A stretch of DNA of 64,000 nt from JAWKMZ01 sp041391965 (GCA_041391965.1 JAWKMZ010000001.1:372001-436000), one strand, 5' to 3'; shown: positions 43,331 to 52,642, counted from the stretch's first letter. A program made the numbers and translations. The notes: a model not told the origin generated them from the letters alone.

Positions 43331-45700
43331 TCTGATAATTAGAAGCTTTAAAACTTTGGTTTCAAAAGAATCCAAATCAGAAATCATAATAAGATAAACA
43401 CCTGAAGCTACAATATGATTACTAAGGTTTTTACCATTCCAAATGGCTGTTCCACCATCTATACCAAAATTATAATTAGCACTTGATGATCTTTTGTTGA
43501 TGTTAGATTGCGCTTCGGCCACCAAATTGCCTTCTATATCTGTAATTTTGATGTTGACGTTTTCGGTTAAGCCTTTAATTTTTACACCTGAGTTAATATC
43601 GTTCAGGTTATTTGCGCCCAAAATATTGTACTCTGGACGTACTGGATTTGGATATACAAAAGCGTTTTTTAACGCTTCTTCTGGTTTTGAGCCACCTGAA
43701 GAGAAAGACATCAACCCTCTATCTGTTGCAATATAAACTTTTCCGTTTTGTTTGTCGATAGAAATATCTCTGATTACATTAGATGGCAATGGTGAGTTAT
43801 TTGTGGTGAAATGGTAAATAGTTTCTTGTCCATCTGGTGAAAAATAAAAAATACCCGATTCAAAAGTTCCAACCCATTTATTATTAGAGCCATCAACTTT
43901 GATATCTGTTATAAATTGATTGTATAAAAGCTCTTGTGGAATTCCATCATCTAAAATGACAATATTATTAGCTGTTGGATTAGGCTCGTCAAAGAAATTA
44001 CTTGTATTATACAATACTCTTAACCCATTATTCGTCCCAAACCACAATTGGTTTCTGGTATCTACTGCAACGGCATTTACAATTGGCGAAGGCACATTTT
44101 GGTCTAATGATTTAAGACTTTTGATGCGGTTGCCATTTTCATTATACCCAATTACTCCATTTTTATAGGAACCCATCCATTTGGTACCATTTGCATCAAT
44201 AGCCAAATCACCAAAACCTAACTCATCATTAAAAGCATTTGGTATTATTTCTTGAAAACTGTAACCTTGCCACTGTTGTGTACTCGGATTGTATGATTTT
44301 AAGGCTTTATCCACACGACACGTTAGCGTCCATAACAATCCATTTCTATCAAATACTGTAGCTGTTTGTCTAATACTGATGTAATTTGGGAGTGGAGGGT
44401 ATACTAAAGGCTCCAAGCCACTGTTGGTTTGATTATACAAAATGGTAGCTGTCTCATCATTGAGTTCTAATAAGCCAACTTCACAAGCACTTATAAATAC
44501 TTGTGTTGGGTTAAATGGGTTAACAGCTATACTATTTAAATTTTTGGCAGTAAGCAAACTATCATAAGGAATGTTATGCCATTGGCCTTCTTTTAAATGA
44601 CTTAAGCCATAGCTTTTTAATGGAAAAGGGTTATAATCTTGTGTATAATCTCCAAAAGAAACCCAAAGATCATTATTGCCTGCTTCAAGTTTAAAAGCAT
44701 TATTTAATAATGGGCCTTCTGGTCTAATAACGGTATAATCCAATGGAGCCGAAATAAGGGATTGTAAGACACCAAAACTGCTGGTTCCAATATAGAGATG
44801 ATCGTTGTTAGTTATTGCACTACTAAACAAGGTATTGTATTCTGAATTGGTAGTTGCGGTTGCAAGGTTATTAAAATTACTGTCATAAACAAAGACTTTA
44901 TCTTTTGTGGTAATAATTAACGTATTATCAACCGCTTTGGTGTCTAAAGGTAGATTTGAATACGTAACCAAAGATGTAAAAACGTCATTGACAATTCTAT
45001 ATACTATTTTATTAGATTTTACAGCGTAAAGTTGGTCTCCAACACTTTGTACAGCTTCAAAATTGCCATTATTAAAGGTTTGCCATTGTTGGTAATCAAT
45101 TAAGTTAGGATTAGATAGTTCTGCCTTTTTGACACCATTATTATTTTTGCAAGCGGCATAAATATAATCTCCAAAAATGGTTGTTTGGCTTACTTTTATT
45201 TGACTACCTGCATTTCCAATAAAATAGGTGTCTCCAAATTCTAAATGCTGTAAATCGTACACAGAAATGCCATAATCTGTTGAAATATAAACCAAGCCAT
45301 TATGTTCATTAAAATGATTGATTCGTTTTAATGTTGGGGCAACCGTTTCTTTATTAAGAATATCAACAACGGATAACACATTGTGATCTGGTCCAGAGAC
45401 AATTTCAATGAGTCCATTATCATAACCAATTAACAATGAGTTGTAGGCATCACTATAAGCAATAGTGGTAATGGTTTGCCCAGATAAACCATCAATAGTG
45501 GTAATGGTTTGCAGTTCATTAGATGTTAAATCATAGGTAAAAATAACATTTTCTGCTGCTGCAAATATCTTGTTATCTCCTTGCACTACATCTTTTATGT
45601 TATAATATGAAAAATAGCCTTCCCATAAAGCCGCATAATTTTGTGCGTTACTAACAAACGTGATTAGAAAAATACATATTGAAGTAATTTGTTTTAGCAT
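43328..45700 (-). CDS. porZ: T9SS component PorZ
   Basis: A 790-residue surface protein. A signal peptide (ITSICIFLITFVSNAQ) is followed by the PorZ opening ALWEGYFSYYNIKDV. Two beta-propellers are built from two-component-regulator-like repeats (TTIDGLSGQTITTIAYS, YGISVYDL, LWFGTNNGLRVLY, VYIATDRGLMSFS). The C-terminus is a sorting-type beta sandwich (NAFVYPNPVRPEYN, VNIKITDIEGNLVAEA, KVLKLLIIR). In Porphyromonas gingivalis, PorZ works with PorU in the attachment complex that cleaves sorting tails and delivers anionic LPS. It would process the two T9SS cargos encoded nearby. It heads an operon with recO. Confidence 0.9.
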   Translation of the reverse strand: MLKQITSICIFLITFVSNAQNYAALWEGYFSYYNIKDVVQGDNKIFAAAENVIFTYDLTSNELQTITTIDGLSGQTITTIAYSDAYNSLLIGYDNGLIEIVSGPDHNVLSVVDILNKETVAPTLKRINHFNEHNGLVYISTDYGISVYDLQHLEFGDTYFIGNAGSQIKVSQTTIFGDYIYAACKNNNGVKKAELSNPNLIDYQQWQTFNNGNFEAVQSVGDQLYAVKSNKIVYRIVNDVFTSLVTYSNLPLDTKAVDNTLIITTKDKVFVYDSNFNNLATATTNSEYNTLFSSAITNNDHLYIGTSSFGVLQSLISAPLDYTVIRPEGPLLNNAFKLEAGNNDLWVSFGDYTQDYNPFPLKSYGLSHLKEGQWHNIPYDSLLTAKNLNSIAVNPFNPTQVFISACEVGLLELNDETATILYNQTNSGLEPLVYPPLPNYISIRQTATVFDRNGLLWTLTCRVDKALKSYNPSTQQWQGYSFQEIIPNAFNDELGFGDLAIDANGTKWMGSYKNGVIGYNENGNRIKSLKSLDQNVPSPIVNAVAVDTRNQLWFGTNNGLRVLYNTSNFFDEPNPTANNIVILDDGIPQELLYNQFITDIKVDGSNNKWVGTFESGIFYFSPDGQETIYHFTTNNSPLPSNVIRDISIDKQNGKVYIATDRGLMSFSSGGSKPEEALKNAFVYPNPVRPEYNILGANNLNDINSGVKIKGLTENVNIKITDIEGNLVAEAQSNINKRSSSANYNFGIDGGTAIWNGKNLSNHIVASGVYLIMISDLDSFETKVLKLLIIR

Positions 45701-45717
45701 AGCAATTTAATAGGTGT

Positions 45718-45725
45718 CAAATATA
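45718..45725 (-). promoter_or_regulatory. Predicted porZ -7 box
   Basis: TATATTTG on the minus strand, 17 bases upstream of the porZ ATG; no TTG at -33. Confidence 0.55.
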
Positions 45726-45771
45726 TTTATTACTAACGACATTTTTTGTAATATCATATATAATAACATAA

Positions 45772-45804
45772 AAAAGAGCTTTCATGTATGGTGAAAGCTC
45801 TTTT
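45772..45804 (-). terminator. gdhA terminator
   Basis: Perfect 13-bp stem AAAAGAGCTTTCA / TGAAAGCTCTTTT with a seven-base loop, 21 bases past the gdhA stop on the minus strand. Confidence 0.9.
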
Positions 45805-45825
45805 GTATATGAATTTGAATTTTGT

Positions 45826-47166
45826 TTAGACAACGCCTTGAGCTAACATAGCATCAGCCACTTTAACAAAGCCTGCAATGTTTGCGCCTTTTACATAATC
45901 TACATAACCATCTTTTTGTGTTCCATAGGTTACACAAGATTGATGGATGTCGTCCATAATTCGATGTAATTTTTCATCTACTTCTTCTCTGGTCCAGTTT
46001 AAACGCAATGAGTTTTGACTCATTTCTAATCCAGAAGTTGCTACACCACCAGCATTAGAGGCTTTTCCTGGTGAGAACAATATTTTTGCATTTTGAAACG
46101 CTGTAATAGCTTCTGGTGTTGATGGCATATTAGCGCCTTCAGCCACTGCAATTACCTTATTTTTGATAAGTGTTTGCGCTTCATCACCATTTAATTCATT
46201 TTGTGTAGCACATGGCAACGCAATATCACAATTAATTGACCAAGGTCTGCCTGTGTGGAAAGTTGCAGATTTATATACCTGAGTATATTCGCTTATTCTG
46301 CCACGCTTTACGTTTTTAAGTTCCATAATGAAGGCCAATTTCTCAGCATTGATGCCTTCTTTATCGTATATATATCCTGAAGAATCCGATAAGGTCAATA
46401 CTTTAGCACCAAGTTCGGTTGCTTTTTCGCAAGCGTATTGCGCTACATTACCAGAGCCAGAAATTACTACTGATTTTCCTTTTAAGGAGTCGCCCTTGGT
46501 AGCTAACATATTTTGTGCAAAGTACACACAACCATACCCTGTAGCTTCTGGACGAATTAATGATCCTCCATAAGTAATTCCTTTACCTGTCAAAACACCT
46601 GTAAATTCGTTACGCAATCTTTTATACTGACCAAACATGTATCCAATTTCGCGTCCACCAACACCAATATCTCCAGCAGGAACATCAGTATTTGCACCTA
46701 TATGACGAAATAATTCTGACATAAATGATTGACAAAAGCGCATCACTTCATTATCACTTTTTCCTTTAGGATCAAAATCCGAACCTCCTTTTCCTCCACC
46801 CATTGGGAGTGTGGTCAATGAGTTTTTAAACACTTGTTCAAATCCTAAAAACTTAAGAATACTAAGGTTTACAGAAGGATGAAAACGCAAGCCGCCTTTG
46901 TAAGGTCCAATGGCAGAGTTAAATTCTACTCTATACCCTCTGTTCACTTGGGTATTTCCTTGGTCGTCAATCCAAGGAACTCTAAAAATGATTGTCCGTT
47001 CAGGTTCAACCATCCGTTCTAAAAGCATTTTTCCTTTATACTTTGAATTTTCTTCAATAAATGGAATAACCGTTTCTGCAACTTCGTGCACTGCTTGTAA
47101 AAACTCTGGTTCATGACCATTGGTTTTCTTTACAAGATCTAAAAAAGCGTCAATTTTATCTTTCAT
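45826..47166 (-). CDS. gdhA: Hexameric glutamate dehydrogenase, probably NADP-dependent
   Basis: A 446-residue enzyme, matching the 447 residues of E. coli GdhA, that interconverts 2-oxoglutarate plus ammonia and glutamate. Seen are YKGGLRFHPSVN, the catalytic-lysine block LPMGGGKGGSDFDPKGKSD, PAGDIGVGGREIGYMFG, and the Rossmann entry VVISGSGNVAQYA. The size and GSGNVA pattern favour the NADP biosynthetic type. It is monocistronic, with a -7 box 39 bases upstream and a strong terminator. Confidence 0.96.
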   Translation of the reverse strand: MKDKIDAFLDLVKKTNGHEPEFLQAVHEVAETVIPFIEENSKYKGKMLLERMVEPERTIIFRVPWIDDQGNTQVNRGYRVEFNSAIGPYKGGLRFHPSVNLSILKFLGFEQVFKNSLTTLPMGGGKGGSDFDPKGKSDNEVMRFCQSFMSELFRHIGANTDVPAGDIGVGGREIGYMFGQYKRLRNEFTGVLTGKGITYGGSLIRPEATGYGCVYFAQNMLATKGDSLKGKSVVISGSGNVAQYACEKATELGAKVLTLSDSSGYIYDKEGINAEKLAFIMELKNVKRGRISEYTQVYKSATFHTGRPWSINCDIALPCATQNELNGDEAQTLIKNKVIAVAEGANMPSTPEAITAFQNAKILFSPGKASNAGGVATSGLEMSQNSLRLNWTREEVDEKLHRIMDDIHQSCVTYGTQKDGYVDYVKGANIAGFVKVADAMLAQGVV

Positions 47167-47205
47167 CTATTAACTAATTAATAATATGTATTTAATTTGG
47201 TAGCA

Positions 47206-47213
47206 CAAAGATA
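47206..47213 (-). promoter_or_regulatory. Predicted gdhA -7 box
   Basis: TATCTTTG on the minus strand, giving a leader of about 35 bases before gdhA. No TTG at -33. Confidence 0.5.
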
Positions 47214-47329
47214 CATTATCTTTAAAATTTACGTATTATTTTTTTTATATTCTCATAATACTACTATAAGAAGAATTTATACTGCAAAACTTACGATAAG
47301 GCTTAACTCACACGTTGTAATGGTTTTGT

Positions 47330-47359
47330 TTGGTAGTTAGTGGAGTTTTCATATATTTG
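47330..47359 (+). promoter_or_regulatory. Strong predicted promoter of the barrel-like gene at 47392
   Basis: TTG (47330-47332), 19 bases, TATATTTG (47352-47359), 32 bases before the ATG. Both elements match. Confidence 0.72.
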
Positions 47360-47391
47360 TTAGTCCAATGCCCTCAAGTAAATAAGACCAT

Positions 47392-48207
47392 ATGACGCTT
47401 AATTTTAAACAGTTAACCTTTATACCTATGTTTTTAATAGGTATTTTTAATGGGTTTTCACAATTGGGATTTTCTCACGAAATAGGCGTTATTGTTGGGC
47501 CTGTAGCTTTTCAGTCAGATTTTGGTATAAGAGAAAACCTTGAAACTAATGCAGGAAATACTGGTATAGGGATAGGTATTATCCACTATATCAACTTTTC
47601 TTACAGAGCTGATTGTAATTGCTATTCAACAGACACTTATTTTAATGACCATTTTAAGTTACGAAGTGAAATTTCTTGGAACAGAACCAAACTGAATCAT
47701 TTTGGTAAATGGGTAGATCCTTCAAGAACAAGCGTTGCTGCTGATAAATTAAGAGCACACTCTGGGTTAGCAAACAATTTTGATATTGGGATGCAATTGG
47801 AATATTTTCCTTGGAGTATTCGGGCTTTTGCTGCTACACCACAATCATTTGCACCTTTTATTAGTTTAGGCACCCATTTTACATCCTACAATCCTAAGGT
47901 TTATACCAGCTATGGCGATGGCAACATCAATAACGCTAATAATTTTTATCCTGGTTGGGTGGCTGCCGCAGACCCAAATCCGTTGGAAGATCCTTTTGTG
48001 AGCGATAAAAGTGGGACAACTTGGTCTGTTGTTGGTAGTATTGGTATGCGTTATAAGCTTACCGTTTTATCAGATTTAATGGTAGATTTGAGATGGCAAT
48101 ACTATTTTAATAACTGGATTGATGGCTTAAACCACAACCTTCCTTCTAACAAAGCAAACGATTATTTAGTGTGGCTTAATTTTGGTTATATTTACTACTT
48201 AGATTAA
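47392..48207 (+). CDS. Predicted outer-membrane beta-barrel protein, Flavobacteriaceae-specific
   Basis: A 271-residue protein with a signal peptide (FKQLTFIPMFLIGIFNGFSQ). Mature strands include FSHEIGVIVGPVAFQSDFG, GIGIIHYINFSY, HFKLRSEISWNRT, NFDIGMQLEYFPW, SFAPFISLGTHFT and LMVDLRWQYYFNNWIDGLN, ending WLNFGYIYYLD. A DCNC pair lies in one loop. It resembles a family I recall as THC0290_0291 in Flavobacteriaceae; that name is from memory and no function is known to me. It has a strong promoter of its own and is followed after 79 bases by a Cys-rich lipoprotein gene. Confidence 0.75.
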   Translation: MTLNFKQLTFIPMFLIGIFNGFSQLGFSHEIGVIVGPVAFQSDFGIRENLETNAGNTGIGIGIIHYINFSYRADCNCYSTDTYFNDHFKLRSEISWNRTKLNHFGKWVDPSRTSVAADKLRAHSGLANNFDIGMQLEYFPWSIRAFAATPQSFAPFISLGTHFTSYNPKVYTSYGDGNINNANNFYPGWVAAADPNPLEDPFVSDKSGTTWSVVGSIGMRYKLTVLSDLMVDLRWQYYFNNWIDGLNHNLPSNKANDYLVWLNFGYIYYLD

Positions 48208-48286
48208 AAAATCTACTCATTTTTAAGTAAATAACTTAACACAAAACTCAAATTAATCCATAATTGTTTTTATTTTTATAGAATCA

Positions 48287-48919
48287 ATGTTTAATTCGTT
48301 CAAAATGAAAAGTTTAATCTTCTTATTTGTTGGCTTCTTCATCTTATCTTGCAATACTGCTACCAACCATAGTAATGACACTAATAGTGCTTTTGAGAAA
48401 GAGGACTCTAATTTATCTGGAAAAAAGGTTCTTGAAAATATTGAACTACAAAAACTAATAAAATCTACTCAAAAAAACATAAATGATTTAGAAACTAAAT
48501 CGGGTTTATCCTTTAAAAAAAATCTAATTGTTGGCAAATTGGTTGATAATACTTTTCAAATTAACGACGGAATTTCATATAATATTCTAAAATTGAATGT
48601 TGAGTTAGAAAGTTTAAAACTTGGGTACAATGTTGATTATGCCACAACCGAATTTGTTTCAAAAGCAGATAATAATGGGTTTGCCATGATTGTTTTTAAA
48701 GGAAAGTCTAAAACATCTGGCACAACAGTAAGTATGGCTATAGATTTAAATGAAAATAAAAACACAAATACTTATAGTGTAAATCCAAATCCAATTAGCC
48801 ATTTGGTTTGTGAGGGTTGCTCAGATGGTTGTAGCCCAAGAAGACATGAAAATGGCGATGGCTATTGTACACCATGTAATCCTTATTCTGATACATGTAA
48901 AAAAACAGAAAGCCTATAA
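48287..48919 (+). CDS. Lipoprotein with cysteine-rich C-terminus, unknown function
   Basis: A 210-residue protein with a lipobox (LFVGFFILSC), then a Ser/Asn/Asp-rich linker and a helix (KNINDLETKSGLSF). A mixed middle domain follows (FQINDGISYNILKLNVELESL, NGFAMIVFKGKS). The last 35 residues carry six Cys (CEGCSDGCSP, YCTPCNPYSDTC), enough for three disulfides or a metal site. The start may be the ATG at 48287 or the one at 48305 (MKSLIFLF), which gives a more typical signal peptide. I do not recognise the family. It ends at a bidirectional terminator. Confidence 0.75.
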   Translation: MFNSFKMKSLIFLFVGFFILSCNTATNHSNDTNSAFEKEDSNLSGKKVLENIELQKLIKSTQKNINDLETKSGLSFKKNLIVGKLVDNTFQINDGISYNILKLNVELESLKLGYNVDYATTEFVSKADNNGFAMIVFKGKSKTSGTTVSMAIDLNENKNTNTYSVNPNPISHLVCEGCSDGCSPRRHENGDGYCTPCNPYSDTCKKTESL

Positions 48920-48934
48920 TAGGTTATAAAAATA

Positions 48935-48963
48935 AAAAGACCAAGTTGATTTCTTGGTCTTTT
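48935..48963. terminator. Bidirectional terminator between the Cys-rich lipoprotein and the PLP enzyme
   Basis: Perfect 11-bp stem AAAAGACCAAG / CTTGGTCTTTT with a seven-base loop and A/T flanks, between convergent genes. Confidence 0.9.
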
Positions 48964-48983
48964 ATTTAATAGGATACTACATC

Positions 48984-50123
48984 CTAACCTATGGCTTGTT
49001 TCAAATCGGCAATTAAATCGGCTTCATCTTCAATACCAACACTCAACCTGATTAAAGAATCGACCACACCTGTTTTTTCGCGTTCTTCTTTTGGAATACT
49101 TGCATGTGTCATACTTGCTGGATGTCCTGCCAATGATTCTACACCACCTAAAGATTCTGCCAAAGTAAAAATTTTAAGTGCTTCTACAATTTTAATAGCT
49201 TCTTTATAATTGTTCCCTTTGGTTGTAAATGACAGCATCCCTCCAAAATCATTCATTTGCGCTTTGGCTATTGCATGATTTGGATGACTTTCAAACCCTG
49301 GCCAATAAACCTTTTCTATTTTTGGATGTGTTGCCAAATATTCAGCAACTGCTTTACCATTTTCACAATGACGCTGCATACGGATATGAAGTGTTTTGAT
49401 ACCTCGTAAGACTAAAAAACTGTCTTGAGGCCCACAAATGGCACCACTTGCGTTTTGGATAAAGTAAAGCTTATCTGCTAAATCTTTATCTTTTACAATT
49501 AAAGCTCCCATAACTACATCACTATGACCTCCTAAATATTTAGTGGCTGAGTGCATTACAATATCGGCTCCTAAATTTAAAGGCTGCTGTAAATAAGGTG
49601 TTGCAAAGGTGTTATCAACCGCTAAAAGGATATTATGCTTTTTGGCAACAGCAGCCGCTGTTTTAATGTCAATAATATTCATCATTGGGTTAGTTGGCGT
49701 TTCAACCCAAATTAATTTTGTGTTTTTAGTTATAAAAGTTTCAATATTGGCTGCGTTTTCCATCCCAATAAACTGGAATTTAATTCCAAAAACTTCAAAT
49801 ATTTTTGTGAACAACCGATAAGTGCCACCATATAAATCGTTAGTAGAAATCACTTCATCACCAGGCTTTAAAAGTTTCATAACAGCATCAATAGCTGCTA
49901 AACCAGAACCAAAAGCCAACCCATAATTTCCATTTTCTATGCTTGCTAAGGCATTTTCTAAAGCATGGCGAGTTGGGTTGTGAGTTCGAGAATACTCGTA
50001 ACCTTTATGGCCTCCAGGAGTTGTTTGCGCATAGGTTGATGTTTGATATATTGGTGGCATTACAGCGCCATAAGCCTTATCATGCGCTTGTCCACCATGG
50101 ATGGTTTTTGTATTAAATTTCAT
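48984..50123 (-). CDS. metB: Cystathionine gamma-synthase / PLP-dependent gamma-elimination enzyme
   Basis: A 379-residue Cys/Met-metabolism PLP enzyme. The phosphate-binding region is YEYSRTHNPTRHALENALASIE, the Asp that binds the PLP ring is in LLAVDNTFATPYLQ, and the Schiff-base lysine is in HSATKYLGGHSDVVMGA. The C-terminal SLGGVESLAGHPASMTHAS is typical of cystathionine gamma-synthase or gamma-lyase; sequence alone does not separate them, so the symbol is provisional. The start is the ATG 50121-50123: a longer TTG-initiated frame begins inside the promoter -33 element. It is divergent from a DUF3298 lipoprotein. Confidence 0.88.
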   Translation of the reverse strand: MKFNTKTIHGGQAHDKAYGAVMPPIYQTSTYAQTTPGGHKGYEYSRTHNPTRHALENALASIENGNYGLAFGSGLAAIDAVMKLLKPGDEVISTNDLYGGTYRLFTKIFEVFGIKFQFIGMENAANIETFITKNTKLIWVETPTNPMMNIIDIKTAAAVAKKHNILLAVDNTFATPYLQQPLNLGADIVMHSATKYLGGHSDVVMGALIVKDKDLADKLYFIQNASGAICGPQDSFLVLRGIKTLHIRMQRHCENGKAVAEYLATHPKIEKVYWPGFESHPNHAIAKAQMNDFGGMLSFTTKGNNYKEAIKIVEALKIFTLAESLGGVESLAGHPASMTHASIPKEEREKTGVVDSLIRLSVGIEDEADLIADLKQAIG

Positions 50124-50144
50124 ATTTTTTAAAATTGTTAACAA

Positions 50145-50174
50145 CAAATGTAACAGATAATTCGTTGGTTTCAA
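50145..50174 (-). promoter_or_regulatory. Predicted promoter of the gamma-synthase gene
   Basis: On the minus strand, TTG (50172-50174), 19 bases, TACATTTG (50145-50152), 21 bases before the ATG at 50123. Confidence 0.7.
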
Positions 50175-50196
50175 AAGGATGTAATACCTTTAATGT

Positions 50197-50943
50197 ATGT
50201 TTAACAAAACCCTAAATGCTTTGAAAAAAATTAGTGCTTTTTTATTGATATGTTTACTTATAAACGCTTGTTCTAAAGATGTCAAAATTTCATTTTATGA
50301 AGCGCATATTTCACAAACCAAAAATGCCAACATTGACATCAATTATCTGAAGGCAGAAGGCACTAAAGACGTTGCTAAGCGTATCAACACAGCCGTAGAA
50401 CAATTTATTGGAAATGAAACTAACCTAAGTGATACACCTGACAAAAACGCTACTATTGCGCAAGCTGTAACCAATTTTGACAATGATTATATCGCTTTTA
50501 AAAACCAATTTGAAGACACCAATCAAATATGGGAATTTACTGTTGATAGCGAAATAAGCTACCAATCGGCTGAGGTTATATGTATGACGCTAAGTTCTTA
50601 TACTGATACAGGAGGTGCTCATGGTAATGGGCAAATTTCGTTCTTGAATTTTAATTCTCAAACAGGTGACCTTCTCAAACAAAAGGACATTATTAAAGAT
50701 GTGGATGGTTTTAAAACCTTAGCAGAAACCTATTTTAAAAATGAAACCAAATCACGTTCTGATGATGAATCTATTGAGGATTATTTTTTTGGTAAAGGCT
50801 TTCAACTTCCAGCCAATATTGGATTTAGTGATGAAGGTTTAGTTCTGCTTTATAACACTTATGAAATTGCCTCTTATGCTCAAGGTGTTACAGAATTTAC
50901 AATTCCATATAGTGAAGCAAAACCATTTCTTAAGGTTAATTAG
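50197..50943 (+). CDS. DUF3298/RsiV-like lipoprotein
   Basis: A 248-residue protein with a lipobox at Cys25 (FLLICLLINAC). It has an N-terminal DUF4163-like part (ISFYEAHISQTKNANIDINYL, RINTAVEQFI) and a C-terminal DUF3298 domain (SSYTDTGGAHGNGQISFLNF, QTGDLLKQKDIIKD, SDEGLVLLYNTYEIASYAQG). The same pair of domains forms the extracytoplasmic part of RsiV, which binds lysozyme; whether this protein binds or inhibits a lysozyme is inference. Its last eight bases overlap the end of the convergent antiporter gene. Confidence 0.83.
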   Translation: MFNKTLNALKKISAFLLICLLINACSKDVKISFYEAHISQTKNANIDINYLKAEGTKDVAKRINTAVEQFIGNETNLSDTPDKNATIAQAVTNFDNDYIAFKNQFEDTNQIWEFTVDSEISYQSAEVICMTLSSYTDTGGAHGNGQISFLNFNSQTGDLLKQKDIIKDVDGFKTLAETYFKNETKSRSDDESIEDYFFGKGFQLPANIGFSDEGLVLLYNTYEIASYAQGVTEFTIPYSEAKPFLKVN

Positions 50944-52183
50944 TTGGTTTAGTTAATCGTTTTATAATGGGCTCTACTGTTAAGCCTTGACCTACTATTG
51001 AAAACACAACAACAACATAAGTAATTACCAAAAATAACTCTCTGTGCATTTCTGGGTTTAAACTTAATGCTAATGCAATAGAAATACCACCACGCAAACC
51101 TCCCCAAGTCATAATTAAATTGGTATGTGGTACAAAGTCTAATTTTTTGGCAAAGAATTTTATAGGCAACCAAAGTGAGGCATATCTGCAAAACAATACT
51201 AATGGCACAGCTATCAATCCTGCAATAATCGCATTCATGTTAAGCGTTAGGATGAGCATTTCCATCCCAATAAGTACAAATAAAATTGTGTTTAACAGCA
51301 CGTCTATCAACTCCCAAAACTTATCTACATAGGTTTCCGTCATATCAGACATGGCATTGTGCCTAACGGTATCATTCCCAACAAATAAACCAGCAGTCAC
51401 CATAGCCAAAGGTGCTGACGTGTGCAAATAATGCGCTAACATGGTACCACCCATTACTGTGGCAATCGTGATGATAACTTCAACTTCGTAGTGGTCAATA
51501 GATTTTAATAAACGATACGTTATCCAACCTAAAACCAAACCCAAGCCAATACCTCCAACCACTTCTTTCGCAAATAATTCTGCAACTTCAGAAAAATTAA
51601 CTGTCGCATTTGAAGAAGCCGCAATTGAAAAGATGGTTAAAAAAACAACCACACCAACACCGTCATTAAATAGTGATTCGCCTACAATTTTAGTTTCAAG
51701 AATTTTTGGTGCATTGGCTTTTTTAAGAATTCCTAAAACAGCAATTGGATCGGTTGGCGAAATTAATGCTCCAAATAAAAGGCAATAAATAAAAGCTACA
51801 TCCAACCCAATTCCTTTCAATAAAAAAAACATTAAGCAACCTACTAAAATTGTAGAAATCAAAACACCAACTGTTGCAAACACCAATACTGGTGCACGTT
51901 GCACTTTGAGTTGTTCAAAATTAGTGTGCAAAGCACCTGCAAATAATAAAAAACTGAGCATTACATCCAATAAGACTGTTTTAAAATCGATACTGGATAT
52001 AAGCTCTTTTTCGTGCAACAGAAGCGTGTCATTAAACTGACCAACCACTAATAAAACAATCGTAAAAACAATGGTAATAACCATCAAACCAATTGTTGTT
52101 GGGAATTTTAAAAAGCGCACATTGATGTACCCAAAAAAAGCTGATAACACTATCAAAATAGTCGCAATAGCGTAGTATTCCAT
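50936..52183 (-). CDS. Cation:proton antiporter, NhaP/CPA1 type
   Basis: A 415-residue inner-membrane exchanger with about 12 hydrophobic helices. The core motifs are LLFAGALHTNFEQL, FGALISPTDPIAVLGIL with its acidic transport pair, GESLFNDGVGVVVF, SAPLAMVTAGLFVGN and TWGGLRGGISIALAL. These place it in the CPA1 Na+(K+)/H+ antiporter group. Exact cation specificity is not readable. It starts three bases after the DinB-like gene and is presumably cotranscribed with it; the 3' end overlaps the convergent DUF3298 gene by eight bases. Confidence 0.92.
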   Translation of the reverse strand: MEYYAIATILIVLSAFFGYINVRFLKFPTTIGLMVITIVFTIVLLVVGQFNDTLLLHEKELISSIDFKTVLLDVMLSFLLFAGALHTNFEQLKVQRAPVLVFATVGVLISTILVGCLMFFLLKGIGLDVAFIYCLLFGALISPTDPIAVLGILKKANAPKILETKIVGESLFNDGVGVVVFLTIFSIAASSNATVNFSEVAELFAKEVVGGIGLGLVLGWITYRLLKSIDHYEVEVIITIATVMGGTMLAHYLHTSAPLAMVTAGLFVGNDTVRHNAMSDMTETYVDKFWELIDVLLNTILFVLIGMEMLILTLNMNAIIAGLIAVPLVLFCRYASLWLPIKFFAKKLDFVPHTNLIMTWGGLRGGISIALALSLNPEMHRELFLVITYVVVVFSIVGQGLTVEPIIKRLTKPTN

Positions 52184-52186
52184 AGT

Positions 52187-52642
52187 TTAAATGTGTTTTT
52201 TTAATGCCAAAATATAGCCTAAATGAATTCCTTCATGGTAGTTATTAAATTCAATAGCTTCCATAACATTGGTTAGTGTATTTTTTGTAGTAACCGTATA
52301 GGTGTTAAAGTTTTGAAATACACCATTATCATAATCTTCCTTTGTTTTTTCGATGGTTGAAAACAGTAAGCCTTTAATTTCGTCAACTTCGGCTTGTGTT
52401 AAATCGCGCTCAGGAGCAGTTCCTTTTCTGTATTTATTCAATAATTCTTCCGTAATAATGGTTGGCAAACCCGACAATTTATACACTAAAGCTTGCTGTG
52501 TAGCAATGGTGTGAGCAATATTCCAAATCATATTGTTTTTAAATCCTTCAGGAATTTTATTCAATTCTTCAAGCGTATAGGTTTCCATAAAGGTTTTTAA
52601 TACTGCTCTGTTTTTTAAGGTAATGTCAAAAGCCCAGTTCAT
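52187..52642 (-). CDS. DinB-family metal-binding helix-bundle protein
   Basis: A 151-residue four-helix protein of the DinB/YfiT superfamily, which includes thiol-dependent transferases and proteins of unknown function. The likely metal ligands are His in WNIAHTIATQQALVY and the two in NNYHEGIHLGYILALKK. It opens with NWAFDITLKNRAVLKTFMETYTLEELN, typical for the family. It has no signal peptide and should be cytoplasmic. It is the first gene of a pair with the antiporter. I see no clear promoter in the 109 bases upstream. Confidence 0.87.
   Translation of the reverse strand: MNWAFDITLKNRAVLKTFMETYTLEELNKIPEGFKNNMIWNIAHTIATQQALVYKLSGLPTIITEELLNKYRKGTAPERDLTQAEVDEIKGLLFSTIEKTKEDYDNGVFQNFNTYTVTTKNTLTNVMEAIEFNNYHEGIHLGYILALKKHI

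Noticed and set aside
50124..50174. Longer TTG-initiated frame for the gamma-synthase
   Set aside because: The TTG is the -33 promoter element itself; the family N-terminus begins at the ATG at 50123.
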